From: Hamiltosporidium tvaerminnensis
Taxonomy: Eukaryota > Microsporidia > Dubosqiidae
Reading direction: 5' to 3'
Length of the DNA stretch: 64,000 nt
Assembly (NCBI GenBank): GCA_022605425.2
Contig: CM061246.1
Coordinates: 1,792,501 to 1,856,500, forward strand
In this document: piece after piece, positions 44,481-56,399 of the stretch
Position numbering within the stretch: the first letter of the stretch is position 1
How the letters are laid out: each line of letters begins with the position of its first letter
The notes under the pieces: generated by a model
What the model was told of the DNA's origin: nothing
The model's input: the letters and a program-made list of their open reading frames with translations, nothing else
Database searches by the model: none
Made by a program: the position numbers and the translations under genes

Positions 44481-46985
44481 TTTCCCTTAAATAAATAATT
44501 TCTTATGCTTTAAATATTTCTAGTATATTTTAAATTTAAACAAGACAAAAATCGGTACCTATTTTACGCTTAAATACCATATTTTTATTTCTGAAAATTT
44601 AACATCAATTGAAATCGAACAAATACTTATTAATCATAATGAACTTTGATTTTCATTATAGTTTAAAATATAAAGAAAAATTTAAACTGTTTAAATTTTG
44701 ACAAAAACATTGTGTGAATGTTTCTTTTACAAAAAATAGAAATATAAAAAATATGGTTTTATATAACCGGTTTTATATTAGAAATTTCGATGCTTTTCTG
44801 ACATTTTATGAGACAAAATATTGAAAAAATTCCATTGAAAGCTCATATTCTTAGTCTATCAGTTCTAATTTTAGAATAAAATTAATTTTATATCGATATT
44901 TGTCTTTAAATTTTTCTATCGAATATTTTAGGATATTTTGAAGGTGCTTTATTTACTGTTATGTTATAAATTAGAATAATTTAAGTACATGAAGATAAAA
45001 CAATACTCAAAGCTATAAAATAATAATTTTTTTTGAAGATAATCTTTGGCCCTTAAAAAATAACCCAAATGTATAATTCGAAATAATAACACCTGACCAA
45101 AAATGCCAAAGATTTTTGTTTTTTTATTTATAATATGATCAAATCGAAAAACCTTTATCGAATAGCATAGTTAGCGCTTTTATTCGTTTAAAGCAGTGAA
45201 ACTTTACTTAATTTAAATGGCTTGTATATAGGCTTATTAATTTGAATGGCACACAAAGGTTCTAAAGGCTTAATTTTTTTTGTAAATTGGCTAGCAAGAA
45301 TTTTTATAGCTTTTCGTAGAATTGATTCCCGAGTTGTGACAGTAATACACAAGAGAAAATCGAAATTGAAAATTTCGCGATAGAATAGGAGAATTGCAGT
45401 TAAAGAAAATTTAAAATTTCGGATATCAAAACCTGCGAGTTAAAAATTCATTAAAAATTATATAGATGGAAAATTTGTTATTCGTAAACGACTACCTGAT
45501 CACTTTTTCTTTTGAAATTCAGAAATTATGCAAAATAAAAAAATATGAAGATGTTAAAAAACGTTCTCCCAAAAAAGTAATTTATATTTCAAGAAATGCA
45601 ATTTTATATTTTTTTATGCAGTAAATAGCTCTAACAAATTCTAACCGTTATGATTAAATAAAATTATTCATCTACAGAACTTCGATATTTAAAATGTTTA
45701 GATTGTTGTAAAAATAGTATATTTTTAACAAATAGTTAAGGTTATTTTAAAAAATATTTCTTATAGAAAACAAAAAAATTGAACTTACAAAAGTATAATC
45801 AAAAGGAATTGAACTCATCGATTTAATATTTAGTATTGTATCAACGAGCAAATAGAACGGCAAAAACTCGTTGTTTCATCGCGATAACAAGTGTCTGCAC
45901 TGCTACAATAACACATCATTCTAAATTTCGAATGGATTTTACTTGGCTTCATTCATATATTTAGGGGTAAATAAGGCATTTTTTTCATATAATTCCAAAA
46001 ATGTTCTTTGGATTATAATTTAGAGACCGGGAGGACCAAGGAAGTATTATGATTTCCTTTATTTCAAAATATCAACGGACACCTTTGATGTTTACTTGTG
46101 ATGATTATCTTTCGTAAGAATACAATCGTACACTCATATTTCTAGCAGACGATTCTGAATGCTCGAAAGAATACTAAAATATTAAAACCGGTCTATAATG
46201 AGATCAATTAATACCAAATTCCCAACGCTGGCTTTTTACATGCATCTTAAAACCACAATATTTTTACCTTCAGAATTACTTCTGGTGTCATATATTTGGG
46301 AATTGAGTGTTCCCCTTACTCCTATAAAAAATAAACATTAGCAGATTAATTAAGGGATCTGGGCTTGCATTCATCACGAAATATTACACTTAAAACGTTC
46401 AGGCAAAGTAGGTAAATTCATACTGAAATTTCAAATCTAAAACTATATTTTTTTAGTGAAAAAAAGGTTATTGAGCAGCGGAACAGTCATATCCACTAAC
46501 ATTTCTTGGATGATCTATTGTAGTCTAGAGAGTACAATTAGCATTAGATAATAATGCATCTAGTTTTTTGGTAATTTCTGGTTGGCTAAATACAGAATTT
46601 TCTTTTCTAAAATTTAAAATTACATTGAATATTCTAATATATATATAGGGAGGCCGTCCAAATTTATGTTTTCAATTTGTATCCCATCATTTATATATTT
46701 CTCTAATGTTTCATGACTCGTAGACTTAGATAATTGTAACAGTTAGGAATATTTTCTCATTGAATATCTTTAAGTATAACATCACTTGAGCATATTTCTC
46801 TCTGGTTGATTTAATAAACTGATTTAGGGTATTTTTAAACTCAAAATACTTAATTTAATAATAATTGACGCAAATATTTATAGAAATTTTAAGAGTTAGG
46901 ATTTTTTTTGAAATTTCAGAAAGATATATAATAAAATATATAATTCCTGATTATAATAGAATTCTTCAATTTATTTAATAAAATT
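44481..46985. other. AT-rich region without recognisable gene
   Basis: Perhaps decayed continuation of the leucine-rich pseudogene up to about 44950 (fragments such as FKLFKF and YIRNFDAFLTFYETKY). After that nothing is recognised. Confidence 0.5.
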
Positions 46986-47010
46986 CTGGGTTAAAATATT
47001 TTTAACATTT

Positions 47011-49539
47011 TTATATGTTTTTTTCTACCTCTTTAACCACTATTGTCTCTTCTTCCAAATCCGACTCTTCATTTATGTTATTGGTCGGTTCCTCCAAAGT
47101 GGTTCCTCCTTGTGAAATAAAGGGTGCTTTATTTTTGGGTTTAAAATTTTTTGCACTATCTTCCTCTCTCTTCTCTTCTTTTAAAAAGGGTGTTGGTTCC
47201 TCATGCATCTCTGATCTCATAATAACACCCATTGACGCTCTCTCCCAGCTCTCTTCGGCATTTAGTTCGGACTCAAGTCCTCTTCGTCGATCAAAGGAAA
47301 TTGTTTCGACTGTTTTCTTAAGTCCTATAGACTGAATGTATGCCTCTACATTCATGGGTATTTCTAGTCTTTTAAGAGGAGATTTATAGTATTTTGTCAC
47401 AATACCGTCCCAGGTCATCACATAAGGGTTTATCTCAACACTACACTTATAAATAAGACCTAACTCATTGGCTAGCAGGTCATACTTCCTAAGTTTTTCA
47501 GTTTCAACTATTTGAAGTGAATCTTGGGAAGTGATTCCTACTTCAATGAGTGTTATCTTATTCTTCTTCTTATCTAAAATAAATATGTCGGGTCTGTTAT
47601 TCCGAATTTTAACATCAGTTTTAATTCTGGTGTCCACTCTTATCTCTGCATACTCATTATCAAGAATTTCTTGAACTGAGTGACTCCTTATTCGTTTTGA
47701 AGCCTTAAACTTATATCTATTCAGAAGAAGTAGGTGTAGGCATCTAACCACTTCATTATGCCGTCTAGTGTAATTATGGCCTAGCATTTTTTCACATCTA
47801 GTTGCTAGATGATCTACAGTCTTACGAGACTTCCCGCAATGTTGACACACACCATCTGCTCCCCAGAATACATTTCTATCCTGGATATAGCAGAACACAG
47901 ATTCATTTTGTGGCCTAATATTTCCTCTCTTTAGCCATCTTGAAGAGTCACTAACACTCACAAGCTCATTTTTTCTTGCATTATATAACTTTGAATGGAG
48001 TTTTCGTTTTTCTATTTCGTTATATAGTTTTGCAAGTTGAGCTTCTTCTAAACTTTGCTTAGTGCCTTCTTCTACCAACATGTACTTTACTTTTAAGAAA
48101 CATTTTATTAGTGCAAGATGGGTTTTATTATTATTCTCCACCCTGAGGATTGCTGCTCGTCTAGTTGATATTTCTTTACTTTTCAGACAATTCAAGAGTT
48201 GCAAAAGCATAAGTTCGCTTCGCAACACAGCACTATGTAGGCCTCTTCCAAGTTCTGTTCTAGGAAGGTGTAAACGCTCTTTACATCCTGGGCGGAGATG
48301 TATTTTATTCTTCACCAACACCGCACGCACTGCATCATCTAACTTAGAGAAGTCAGCCAGTTCAAGTCGAAGTACTCCTATGTGATAGTTGATTAAAGAT
48401 ATCGCATGTTGATTGATTGCAGAAAATAAATTTTTTGCATTTAATCTAGTGTGACAAAGTTTTTCAACTCTTGATATAAGTTTGCTCTGTACTTCTTCAA
48501 ATGAGCTACGTGTTGGGATTCCTCTGCTATCTTCTATTATTCCTAAATATTTGTAAACACGTACACCTTCTAGAAGAGTAGCAGTATCTTCACAACACGT
48601 ATCATTTGTGGCTGACTTCTCTTTGTTAATCTCTAAGCCAATCACCTCTAAAAATTCCTTTGCCTCGCCTGTCATAGCACTCAATGTGGAGCTGTCTTTT
48701 GCAAGGAGCTTAAGATCATCAATAAACAAGAGATGATTAGTAGAATGGGATTCTGCATAGTTTTGTACTGTCACTTTTGTGTATTTTTCATTAAGCTTTC
48801 GGCTTAATGGATCCATACACAACACAAATAACAAAGGTGACAAACTATCTTTCTGCAGAATCCCTCTCTGAATCTTCTTGCTCATGATTTTTTCAGGCTC
48901 TACTGATATTTCAATTTTCAATTTTGATATAATTACCTTAATAAATTTCAGGATCCAATCAGGTAAATTAAGGTTTTCAGTGCATTGAGCTAAATAAGCA
49001 TGATCTATTGAATCATAAGCTTTTTTAACATCAATCCATGTTGCCTTAAGATTGTTTCCATACTCTTTATTTAGGGAAATATTTCGTAGAGCCTGCTTTT
49101 TCGCTCCCTGCACACCTCTTACCGCCCCTAATTGGTTCTCTGCAAGCAACCCTCGCTTTTCCACTTCAACTTGAACGACTTTCGTTACACACTTAGTCGT
49201 TAACTTGTAGAGGTTGGACATACAAGTGATAGGCCTGTAGTCAGAGCCTCTTCGTGGAATTCCTTTCGGTATCAAATACGTAAGCCCGCAGTAAAACCAA
49301 TCAGCTTGAGTTGTTCCTTCTAAACATATAACTTTCACAATATCATAAATATATTTGTGAAGAGCTGTAAGTTTCTTAATGAAAAAATTGTAAATACCAT
49401 CAATTCCAGCAGCTTTCCAATTGGGAAGCCAATTAATGATATTCACAAATTCATCAAGTGAAGGAAACGTGGTCGGATGATTATCTGATACAAATGGAAT
49501 CAAATAATCATCGTACGTGACTATGTAATCATTTTTGTT
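47011..49539 (-). CDS. R4/Dong-like retrotransposon reverse transcriptase and endonuclease part
   Basis: About 840 codons in the same frame as the N-terminal part. Reverse-transcriptase landmarks in order: WKAAGIDGIYNFFIK, YRPITCMSNLYKL, motif A WIDVKKAYDSIDH, motif B RGILQKDSLSPLLF (K where the family has G), and motif C FIDD at 48726-48715. Then comes a zinc knuckle CQHC-x8-H-x4-C (CQHCGKSRKTVDHLATRC) followed by YTRRHNEVVRCLHLLL, and a restriction-like endonuclease with RPDIFILDKKKNKITLIEV and KLRKYDLLANEL. This knuckle plus RPD..D endonuclease pattern is typical of the R4/Dong clade. The catalytic aspartates look intact; the G-to-K change in motif B and the upstream TGA make activity doubtful. 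Confidence 0.88.
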   Translation of the reverse strand, partial: NKNDYIVTYDDYLIPFVSDNHPTTFPSLDEFVNIINWLPNWKAAGIDGIYNFFIKKLTALHKYIYDIVKVICLEGTTQADWFYCGLTYLIPKGIPRRGSDYRPITCMSNLYKLTTKCVTKVVQVEVEKRGLLAENQLGAVRGVQGAKKQALRNISLNKEYGNNLKATWIDVKKAYDSIDHAYLAQCTENLNLPDWILKFIKVIISKLKIEISVEPEKIMSKKIQRGILQKDSLSPLLFVLCMDPLSRKLNEKYTKVTVQNYAESHSTNHLLFIDDLKLLAKDSSTLSAMTGEAKEFLEVIGLEINKEKSATNDTCCEDTATLLEGVRVYKYLGIIEDSRGIPTRSSFEEVQSKLISRVEKLCHTRLNAKNLFSAINQHAISLINYHIGVLRLELADFSKLDDAVRAVLVKNKIHLRPGCKERLHLPRTELGRGLHSAVLRSELMLLQLLNCLKSKEISTRRAAILRVENNNKTHLALIKCFLKVKYMLVEEGTKQSLEEAQLAKLYNEIEKRKLHSKLYNARKNELVSVSDSSRWLKRGNIRPQNESVFCYIQDRNVFWGADGVCQHCGKSRKTVDHLATRCEKMLGHNYTRRHNEVVRCLHLLLLNRYKFKASKRIRSHSVQEILDNEYAEIRVDTRIKTDVKIRNNRPDIFILDKKKNKITLIEVGITSQDSLQIVETEKLRKYDLLANELGLIYKCSVEINPYVMTWDGIVTKYYKSPLKRLEIPMNVEAYIQSIGLKKTVETISFDRRRGLESELNAEESWERASMGVIMRSEMHEEPTPFLKEEKREEDSAKNFKPKNKAPFISQGGTTLEEPTNNINEESDLEEETIVVKEVEKNI

Positions 49540-50775
49540 TCACATTGTAGACCAAAAACTCACAATTTCATCACGGCTAACCACATGCTCGGATTCTACA
49601 CGCTCAGATAACCCACGATAAAATCGACCTCGGAAAAGCTCAAACATACGATTCTCTTTTCGGAATTGCTTCCTACTTTCATGCATCGTAATTTTTTTCT
49701 CGTACACATTCAAAGACTCATTCTTCTTAACTAAAGCCTCAGAAAGATCAGTTACACTGCTCAAGTTTAAATTAAACTCTCGCATGATTTTCTTAAGGCT
49801 CTTCGTTTCCGAAGTGGAGAGCTTTTCCTGCTTACGAGCCTTCTCGAGAAGATCTTTGGAAAGTACTAACTTAGAAATTTTACTTTCTATGTTTTCCTTC
49901 CTAGCGGATCTAGGCTTTTCTTTGCGTGTTGCCTCGTCATAGCATACCTGGGCTGCCTGGATTATCCGTGCCACTGCAGTTATCGTCATCGGCACACAAG
50001 AATCAGCATACTCACCGACTACTCGATTAATGAGATCCAGAACTTTACTATCAACCAATTCATTTGGATGTTTTCTAGTTCGGACCACCACTTTTCTAAT
50101 TTCGTTCTCCGAGATTTCTTTGATTTTACTCAAGAATTTATCTCTCAGGTTTATGTACTCCGTGGTGTCGGTCAAAGTGCATATATCAGCGAGACAAGTG
50201 GCGATTCTACGTCGCTCTCCATTCTCTTCTGATTTTACTTCCTTTCCCATCTCACTTTGTGCCAATTTTTGAAACGCATCGATATCTAGTGTGCAGCTAA
50301 ATTTCTCATTATAGTACCTCAGAGTAGCGGGCCAGCCATTTCTTGGCATTCTCTCAAACCTCTTTTGCACTGCTAGAATAGCAGATCTAGGCCATTCCTG
50401 CTCTACGACTGTGACAGAGTCAAGTATTGAGTGCAATACCATCAGTCGATTCACTTCTAGAATGACATCTGTATTGAGGTTTGTCATGCCGTTGGCTGGT
50501 CCAAACGCAGTGGCATCGGTACGAGAAAACGAGGGTATGGTGTCAACCAAGCAGACTGGACTAGTCTGGCAACTACTGCTTGGTGGTTGGTGGTTGGTGG
50601 TTGGTGGTTGGTGGGTGGTGTCATGGAAGGTCGGTGGAGGTGGAAGTCTCTCGGATAACATTGCTACATCTGCATCACACATCAAAATCTCTCCTGCGCT
50701 GTTCTCCAAGTTGTTTACAGCCTTTATTTTTTCATTTTTTATATTTTCGCTGTCTACTTTTTTCCTTCTACCCAT
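49540..50775 (-). CDS. R4/Dong-like retrotransposon, N-terminal part of the single ORF
   Basis: 411 codons from the ATG at 50775 to the in-frame TGA. It has a basic start (MGRRKKVDSE), a Pro/Thr/His-rich repeat (HQPPTTNHQPP, from a GGTTGGTGG repeat at 50580-50620), then a charged helical region with many K/E/R. No CCHH or Myb-like DNA-binding motif could be recognised. It ends in VSFWSTM, after which the TGA is followed in the same frame by coding sequence continuing into the reverse transcriptase. The downstream frame has no ATG at its head (only a TTG), so the two were one frame; the TGA is most simply a mutated tryptophan codon. Confidence 0.75.
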   Translation of the reverse strand: MGRRKKVDSENIKNEKIKAVNNLENSAGEILMCDADVAMLSERLPPPPTFHDTTHQPPTTNHQPPSSSCQTSPVCLVDTIPSFSRTDATAFGPANGMTNLNTDVILEVNRLMVLHSILDSVTVVEQEWPRSAILAVQKRFERMPRNGWPATLRYYNEKFSCTLDIDAFQKLAQSEMGKEVKSEENGERRRIATCLADICTLTDTTEYINLRDKFLSKIKEISENEIRKVVVRTRKHPNELVDSKVLDLINRVVGEYADSCVPMTITAVARIIQAAQVCYDEATRKEKPRSARKENIESKISKLVLSKDLLEKARKQEKLSTSETKSLKKIMREFNLNLSSVTDLSEALVKKNESLNVYEKKITMHESRKQFRKENRMFELFRGRFYRGLSERVESEHVVSRDEIVSFWSTM

Positions 50776-51009
50776 CTACTTATCAAATTATGTTTATATT
50801 ACATAATTATTAAATAAGATATTTCGTTTTTATTTTTTTTGGAAGAGATTAACTACAATAAAAATTTTCTGCTTTATGATGAGCATGTTAAATGCATTTA
50901 GATATAATTTTTAGAATTTTAATGATAATAAATACACGTTAGATCTTTGGTTTATTCATGGGTTGTTAAAAAAGAGAAGAAAGTTGCTGAACAGTTTTCT
51001 ACAATTCAG

Positions 51010-51535
51010 CTTTAAATTTTTTTTTATGAAACTAGACCGCAGCCTGTAGCCGAATTTATATGTATTTACAATTTTAAGAGTGGACGCCTAGACAGGATTA
51101 CTCAAGTTATAAGACTATACGCTCTAGAGATACAGAAACATTAATTTTAAAAACCAGGAAACCAAATTGACAGCTTAAAGATCTTGGTATGGCATGCATT
51201 TCTAAGTAGACTTATGAGAGTTGGCCTGATATTTATATCTAGAAGTCTATTGAGTTTAGAAATTCTAGATTAGTTAGAAATGATGCAAAGTCTTAAGAGT
51301 TTAGAGTGGTTTAGATCTGCGATCACACACCAGCAACGAATATAATAAACGAACTTCTGGCAACCAGCACGGTAATAAAATACGCTCTAAACTTTGTAGG
51401 CGAAATGCTAGGAGTTGAAGTATCGTAAGAGATCCCGATAGAGTATTGGAGAAAACAAGCATGGTATACATTAAACCTAGAATTTTCTTAATGTTATAAA
51501 AAAATTACAGTTGCCAATGTAAAAGATGTGATATT
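51010..51535 (-). repeat. Dispersed 700-bp element, copy F (inverted, diverged)
   Basis: Reverse-complement similarity to copies A/C/E: ATTAAACCTAGAATTTTCTTAATG and GTAAAAGATGTGATATTG at the right end, GCGATCACACACCAGCAACG and ATATCTAGAAGTCTATTGAG in the middle. Many substitutions, so an old copy. The frame 51477-51677 overlaps its end and has no support. Confidence 0.75.
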
Positions 51536-52050
51536 GTTGAAATAAAATTTCATCAGATATAGCAATAGAAGGAAATTTATTTAAATTTTTCATAAATAAC
51601 TTGTTAGAGCGGAATATCTTCGCTACCAAACAACAATAAATAACTATAGAACAATTTAAAAACATTTTTTTAAGCATTTGAGATGAAAGACATAAGGATT
51701 TATTAATAATTAGCTAAACCGTAAAACACAATCAAATAACTTAATATTGGCTAATTTGTAGACATTCAGACACAGAATGAAAATATTTAAAAATAATAGT
51801 AATGCTGAACTTAGGTGGTGAAAACGATATAAAAAATATAGCCAGAAAGTATTTAATGGATACTAGTACTTTTTATGAGATACCTTCAATATGAATTTAA
51901 TTTGAAGAAATCAAATCTAAAAAGAAAAATATGTTATTATACTAATTTTCAATTTTAAAAAATGAATAAAATATTTTTTTATAAAAAAAAACTTTGAAAA
52001 AATCAATAAATAATAGAACAATTTTTACGAAATATCAAAGTATATAGGTT

Positions 52051-52582
52051 TTAATGCAATAAAAACGTGAACTTTTCATCTAACACAGCCTGTATAATTA
52101 TTTGTAGCAAAAATGCATTTGCTAATATAATAAAAATAAAAATACCATGGAAAAGATAATCAATATTTTTATTCTTTTTTATATACTTGTAAAATATAAA
52201 TAGAATAACAAAATAGTTGAGAAAAAATTGTAATAAAAATATTTCCATAAGTAGAAGTTGCTGATAAAAACATAAAAATCGTATTTTGAAGAAAAGCAAG
52301 AAAATGTATTCAAACTTTGGCTTAAAAACCAACTGATAATGTTGATTTTCATAGTGTAGTTCTCGATTCGAAATTTTAAGATTATTTTGTATAGCTAGGA
52401 TTTGGGTAAAAAGATTTTTGGCTGTACGTTTGTTGGCTATTAGAAGAATTATTCCAAAATATATCATTGTTTATAACAATCTCGTAGGTGCGAGCAGAGT
52501 CACTTGATTTTGTTGGTATGACACCAGTAATTGTATTTTCTATTCCATAGCTTCCATTAGGTCTCAGATTATTCAAATTCAT
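52051..52582 (-). CDS. Possible membrane protein encoded in two overlapping frames (frameshift?)
   Basis: Two minus-strand frames overlap at 52382-52467. The first starts with an ATG at 52582 and gives a polar, Asn/Ser-rich 66-residue segment (MNLNNLRPNGSYG...SQQTYSQKSFYPNPSYTK) that looks like the cytosolic head of a membrane protein. The second (52467-52051, 138 residues) carries three hydrophobic stretches: FEYIFLLFFKIRFLCF, FLLQFFLNYFVILFIFY and GIFIFIILANAFLLQIII. One gene with a frameshift around 52390-52460 is a plausible explanation; two separate short genes or a decayed gene are others. The family is not recognised. No CCC/GGG tract precedes either start. Confidence 0.4.
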
Positions 52583-55500
52583 ATTTTTATTGATGCCTAA
52601 CGGTATTTTTTTAAAATAAATACATTACTGTCCAAAAAATCAATTTTGAATTTACTAAATAGAGTTTAAAATCTCTTTTTTATTGCAATTTTTTTTGTTT
52701 CTTTTTTTTGATCAAAATGTTAGATAAAAGATTGCATATAATCCTGTAGTAATGATTTATAATGGTTACTAATGCGAAAGAATTTTTATCAAAAGTATAA
52801 AAAGCCAAAATATTATTTTATAAATGCTTTTTCGGATAGAAATAACAGGATTGTTCGATAGATTTTTATTATTCTCTTATCCAGCTGTCCTTAGAGACCA
52901 AATAAATTTAATAATAAAGGCAAATTTTTTTTAAATATGACAATATCAACAAAAAATATCTATGAGTTGCATTATTAGTTGAAAAATACTTTTCAAATAT
53001 TTAAACCTAAAAACACGTGAAAAGTCCAAAATACAAATAAATTGGATTTATATCGCATCGTTGCATCTTGAAACAGTCTTTACGTCACCTTAAACTTTAT
53101 TTATCTCAACTATCTTTATGCTGAAATAGCCCATACGGATAAATTCGAATTTTTTAAAAACGTTGAAAAGCTACTATATTCAAAATATTTATACTGATGC
53201 ATTTTATTGCTAAATTATATTTCAAAAGAAAAAAATATTTTGCGATTTCTTAAATTTTGGTTTCTATGTTTATTTCTCTGTTCGATTAAATATAAATGCC
53301 TAGCTTAGTTGCAAATTACTATCATTTAATGCATTTTCATGGGTGTGGCATGACAAATATGTTTCTAATTACCTTTCCTTTTGCACTTCCAAGACAATCC
53401 TAGGCATTGAGGGTTTTTATTATTATTTTAATCTGTATATGTTGCATGGGACCGCTTAATTAAAGTTACACTTGTATTTTTTTTTTCATATTAGGATTTG
53501 TAGGTTTGACCTAACCTTGATATTTCGATTGTGTTACACCTACCATAAATTATTTATTAGTGTAGTTAAAAACGTTCAGAAAGTGAGACTTCATATATTT
53601 TGTCATGATTAAATTACTTCACTATCAAAATAGGTTAGTCACAAACAGAAAATCAAAGAATATTTAAAATCTGAAAGTCATTTTACTATCTTAAACCAGC
53701 AAATATGTTTGTGTGTATGCTGATCACGTTAACAACTGCGATTTATTCTTTTACTCCATATAAATTCAAAAATTTACATAATTTATACAAACTAATCTCT
53801 TTCGGTGATATTTTTGATTTATAACAGTTTATTTTTTATTTTCGAAAAACTAATATAAACAACGCTCAACATATTGATATGTAGTTTAATACAATACCAT
53901 GGTAATTTAGTCAAATTTGAGCTATAAATTCATTTACCTCATGATGCAACTATCGTGATCCGTTTAAATAATAAGTCAAATTGAATTAAAGAAAAAACGA
54001 CTATGCTCGTCTAAATTAACATTTAGCGACAAAGATCATCTCTTTAGCTAAATAAAGACTTTTGTTCTTTTTCTAATTAATTGCATTCTCATTTTGTATG
54101 CAATCGTATATTGACAGCTTATAAAACGCTAATAAAAATTTTTTTCTTTGAACACTTAAAATCCGTGCATTGTAAATTATCCTACATTTATTTACAGAAC
54201 TGAAATGCCAATTTAAATAAGAAATTAAAAATTATATTACTGTAGAGGAAATTCATATATATATTTTCTTACATCTTGTAGCTAGAAGGTCTGAAAATCT
54301 TTTTGTATGCATAAAAACTGCGATTTCGAAAAATTCAAAACCACAAACAACTTAGAATTCAATGTGCCATTTTTTAGTATCATTTCTATTTTAAAACATT
54401 TTTTAGCCTTTTTGGTGAAAAAACGCTAAGAAGAGATGAATAGGAATTGGCAAACCGGAATACATAAGACATAAAGGTATAAAATAAAAAGACTTAATAT
54501 AAACAATATCTTTTCAAAGAATCAAAAATTGTAAAAATAATATAAAAACCAATAGCATCATGAATTACTAGTGACCTCGATATAAATATAATAAATTTTG
54601 ATATTTCTTGATTAATCGAATTATTTATTACTATTTCAGGTTGCATAATTGAAATACCATATATGTATTACTTATATCTTTCTTTTACATCAACAAACCT
54701 TAAAATTTATGGTTCATTATTGTTTATCTTAAACTAATATTCATTAGGTAATGAAGACTGTGTTTAGAATAAAAAGTTTTTATACTTAGAAACTCTAATG
54801 ATATGAATAGGATTAAAAGGAAAATGCATGTAAGAGTATTGCTAACTAATCACAAGCTACGTGTTTTTCTACATTCAAACGCGGTCAAAATCAAGCCAAC
54901 TCTCTTTTATAATACAAATATCAAGCATAAGGCACCAAATTGGTTACAGAAACCACATTTTTTGGATTACAGCTTCTAGAAAGAATTATCTTGTGAAAAG
55001 ACAAACCTATGTATTTACTACTTCGTGGAGTAACTGCTAAGTTTAATGAAATCTATCTTGCTTTCATAAAGATTTATCCACAGGAAGGGAACCAATTTGT
55101 TTTTAGAAATACAGAAAGATCCCAAAAAAAATTTCTGAGCAAACTTAAACTGTTTTATAAAATATCAAAGCTGAAAAGAATCATATCCAATTTACATCGG
55201 TGTTTAAAGGATTGATTGGCTATAAGAATGCAAAAAATACGAAGCCGACAGAGAAATAATAGCTACCTACAGGCGTTCCGTGCCACTTTGAGAATTCTTT
55301 TGTCAGAACACACCCTAAATAAAGTCGAGAGAAATGTATTTTGGCTATGTAAAAGACCATGTGTAAAGAAAATAAAAAATTTAGATTAAGTTCAAGAGCT
55401 TCACAATAAATTTTCAATAGAAGTGTTTTATCAAAGAAATCAAAAAAGCAAGCTATGTAATATTTTATTAGAAGTAATGTATCTTTGACGCAAATATATT

Positions 55501-56399
55501 ATAAAGCTAAATATACATGGCAAAATATTATACAACGAGAAAAGCATAGATTTATTGCATAAGACCATAATAGTATGATTTAAATGTAGTTCATCTTAAA
55601 ATTTACACGAGTAAAAATGTATATAGAACCCGGATTTTCTGTAATCAAATTTTTTAAGAAAATTTTCCTTAGTCTAAATTAATATGGAATATAAAAATAT
55701 CGATTTTTATGGCTTCAATTAAAAAATAGGTTGGTGTATATCATGGTTAAAAACTTACGATTTTATAAAAAGAAATTGAAAAAATCAATCGTATCTGAGA
55801 TTGTTCTTGAATGGCTTCATTATGAATAAATAAAAATATGATGTCAAACATTGGCTAATTCAGAACGAAATTAAAGCTGTGATTTAAAGTGCTGACCGAG
55901 TAATTATGGAATAAGTATCAAACAAATAGTTGGTTTATGTATCAGATACGGTTTTTTCTAAATTGTTTTTACTGGGTGTGTTTAATAAATATCATGAGTT
56001 TGCTTTACAACTGAGAGATGCAGAGTTCATGTTTTTTATACCTTTTCGTCAAATAACTCAAGTCCTTTGACCGAATTCTTTATAAAGTTCAAAAAAAGGC
56101 TTCTTGATAAAAAGTACTATAGGTTAGCTGCTTTATTGTGAGCTTACGTATTTCATCTTAAAAAACATGCTAAGCAAGGGTTCTTAGTTCAAACCGATCA
56201 TTTGCAATCAAACCTAAATTTCAAAACATATATAGGTTTGATCGGTCTCTCCTTGCCGGAGACAGAATTGGTCTAGAGTATTCCTTGCTTTTCGTAAGTA
56301 AGAACTAGAAGAACTAGTTTTCCGAACTTGAGCGTAAGGCTAACAAGCCACTCTTTAAAGCCAACATGTTACGAAACCCAAAAACTTAATTAAACTCAG
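52583..56399. other. 3.8-kb AT-rich region without recognisable gene
   Basis: Short frames (55009-55215 plus, 55220-55417 minus) have no motifs. Broken protein-like strings occur around 55000-55400 and 56100-56400 and may be flanking mobile DNA or the LINE's 5' region, but none can be named. Confidence 0.5.

Larger units (their letters stand above)
46988..50790 (-). mobile_element. R4/Dong-like non-LTR retrotransposon, copy 3, near full length
   Basis: The longest copy of the family. On the minus strand one frame runs from an ATG at 50775 to a stop at 47011, interrupted only by a TGA at 49542-49540. The 3' end (TTTTTAACCCAGAATTTTATT) matches copy 2. It encodes an N-terminal domain, a reverse transcriptase and a C-terminal restriction-like endonuclease, the single-frame architecture of R2/R4-type elements, and mobilises by target-primed reverse transcription. 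The closeness of the three long copies indicates relatively recent activity. The 5' boundary is not defined by a second full copy. Confidence 0.9.
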
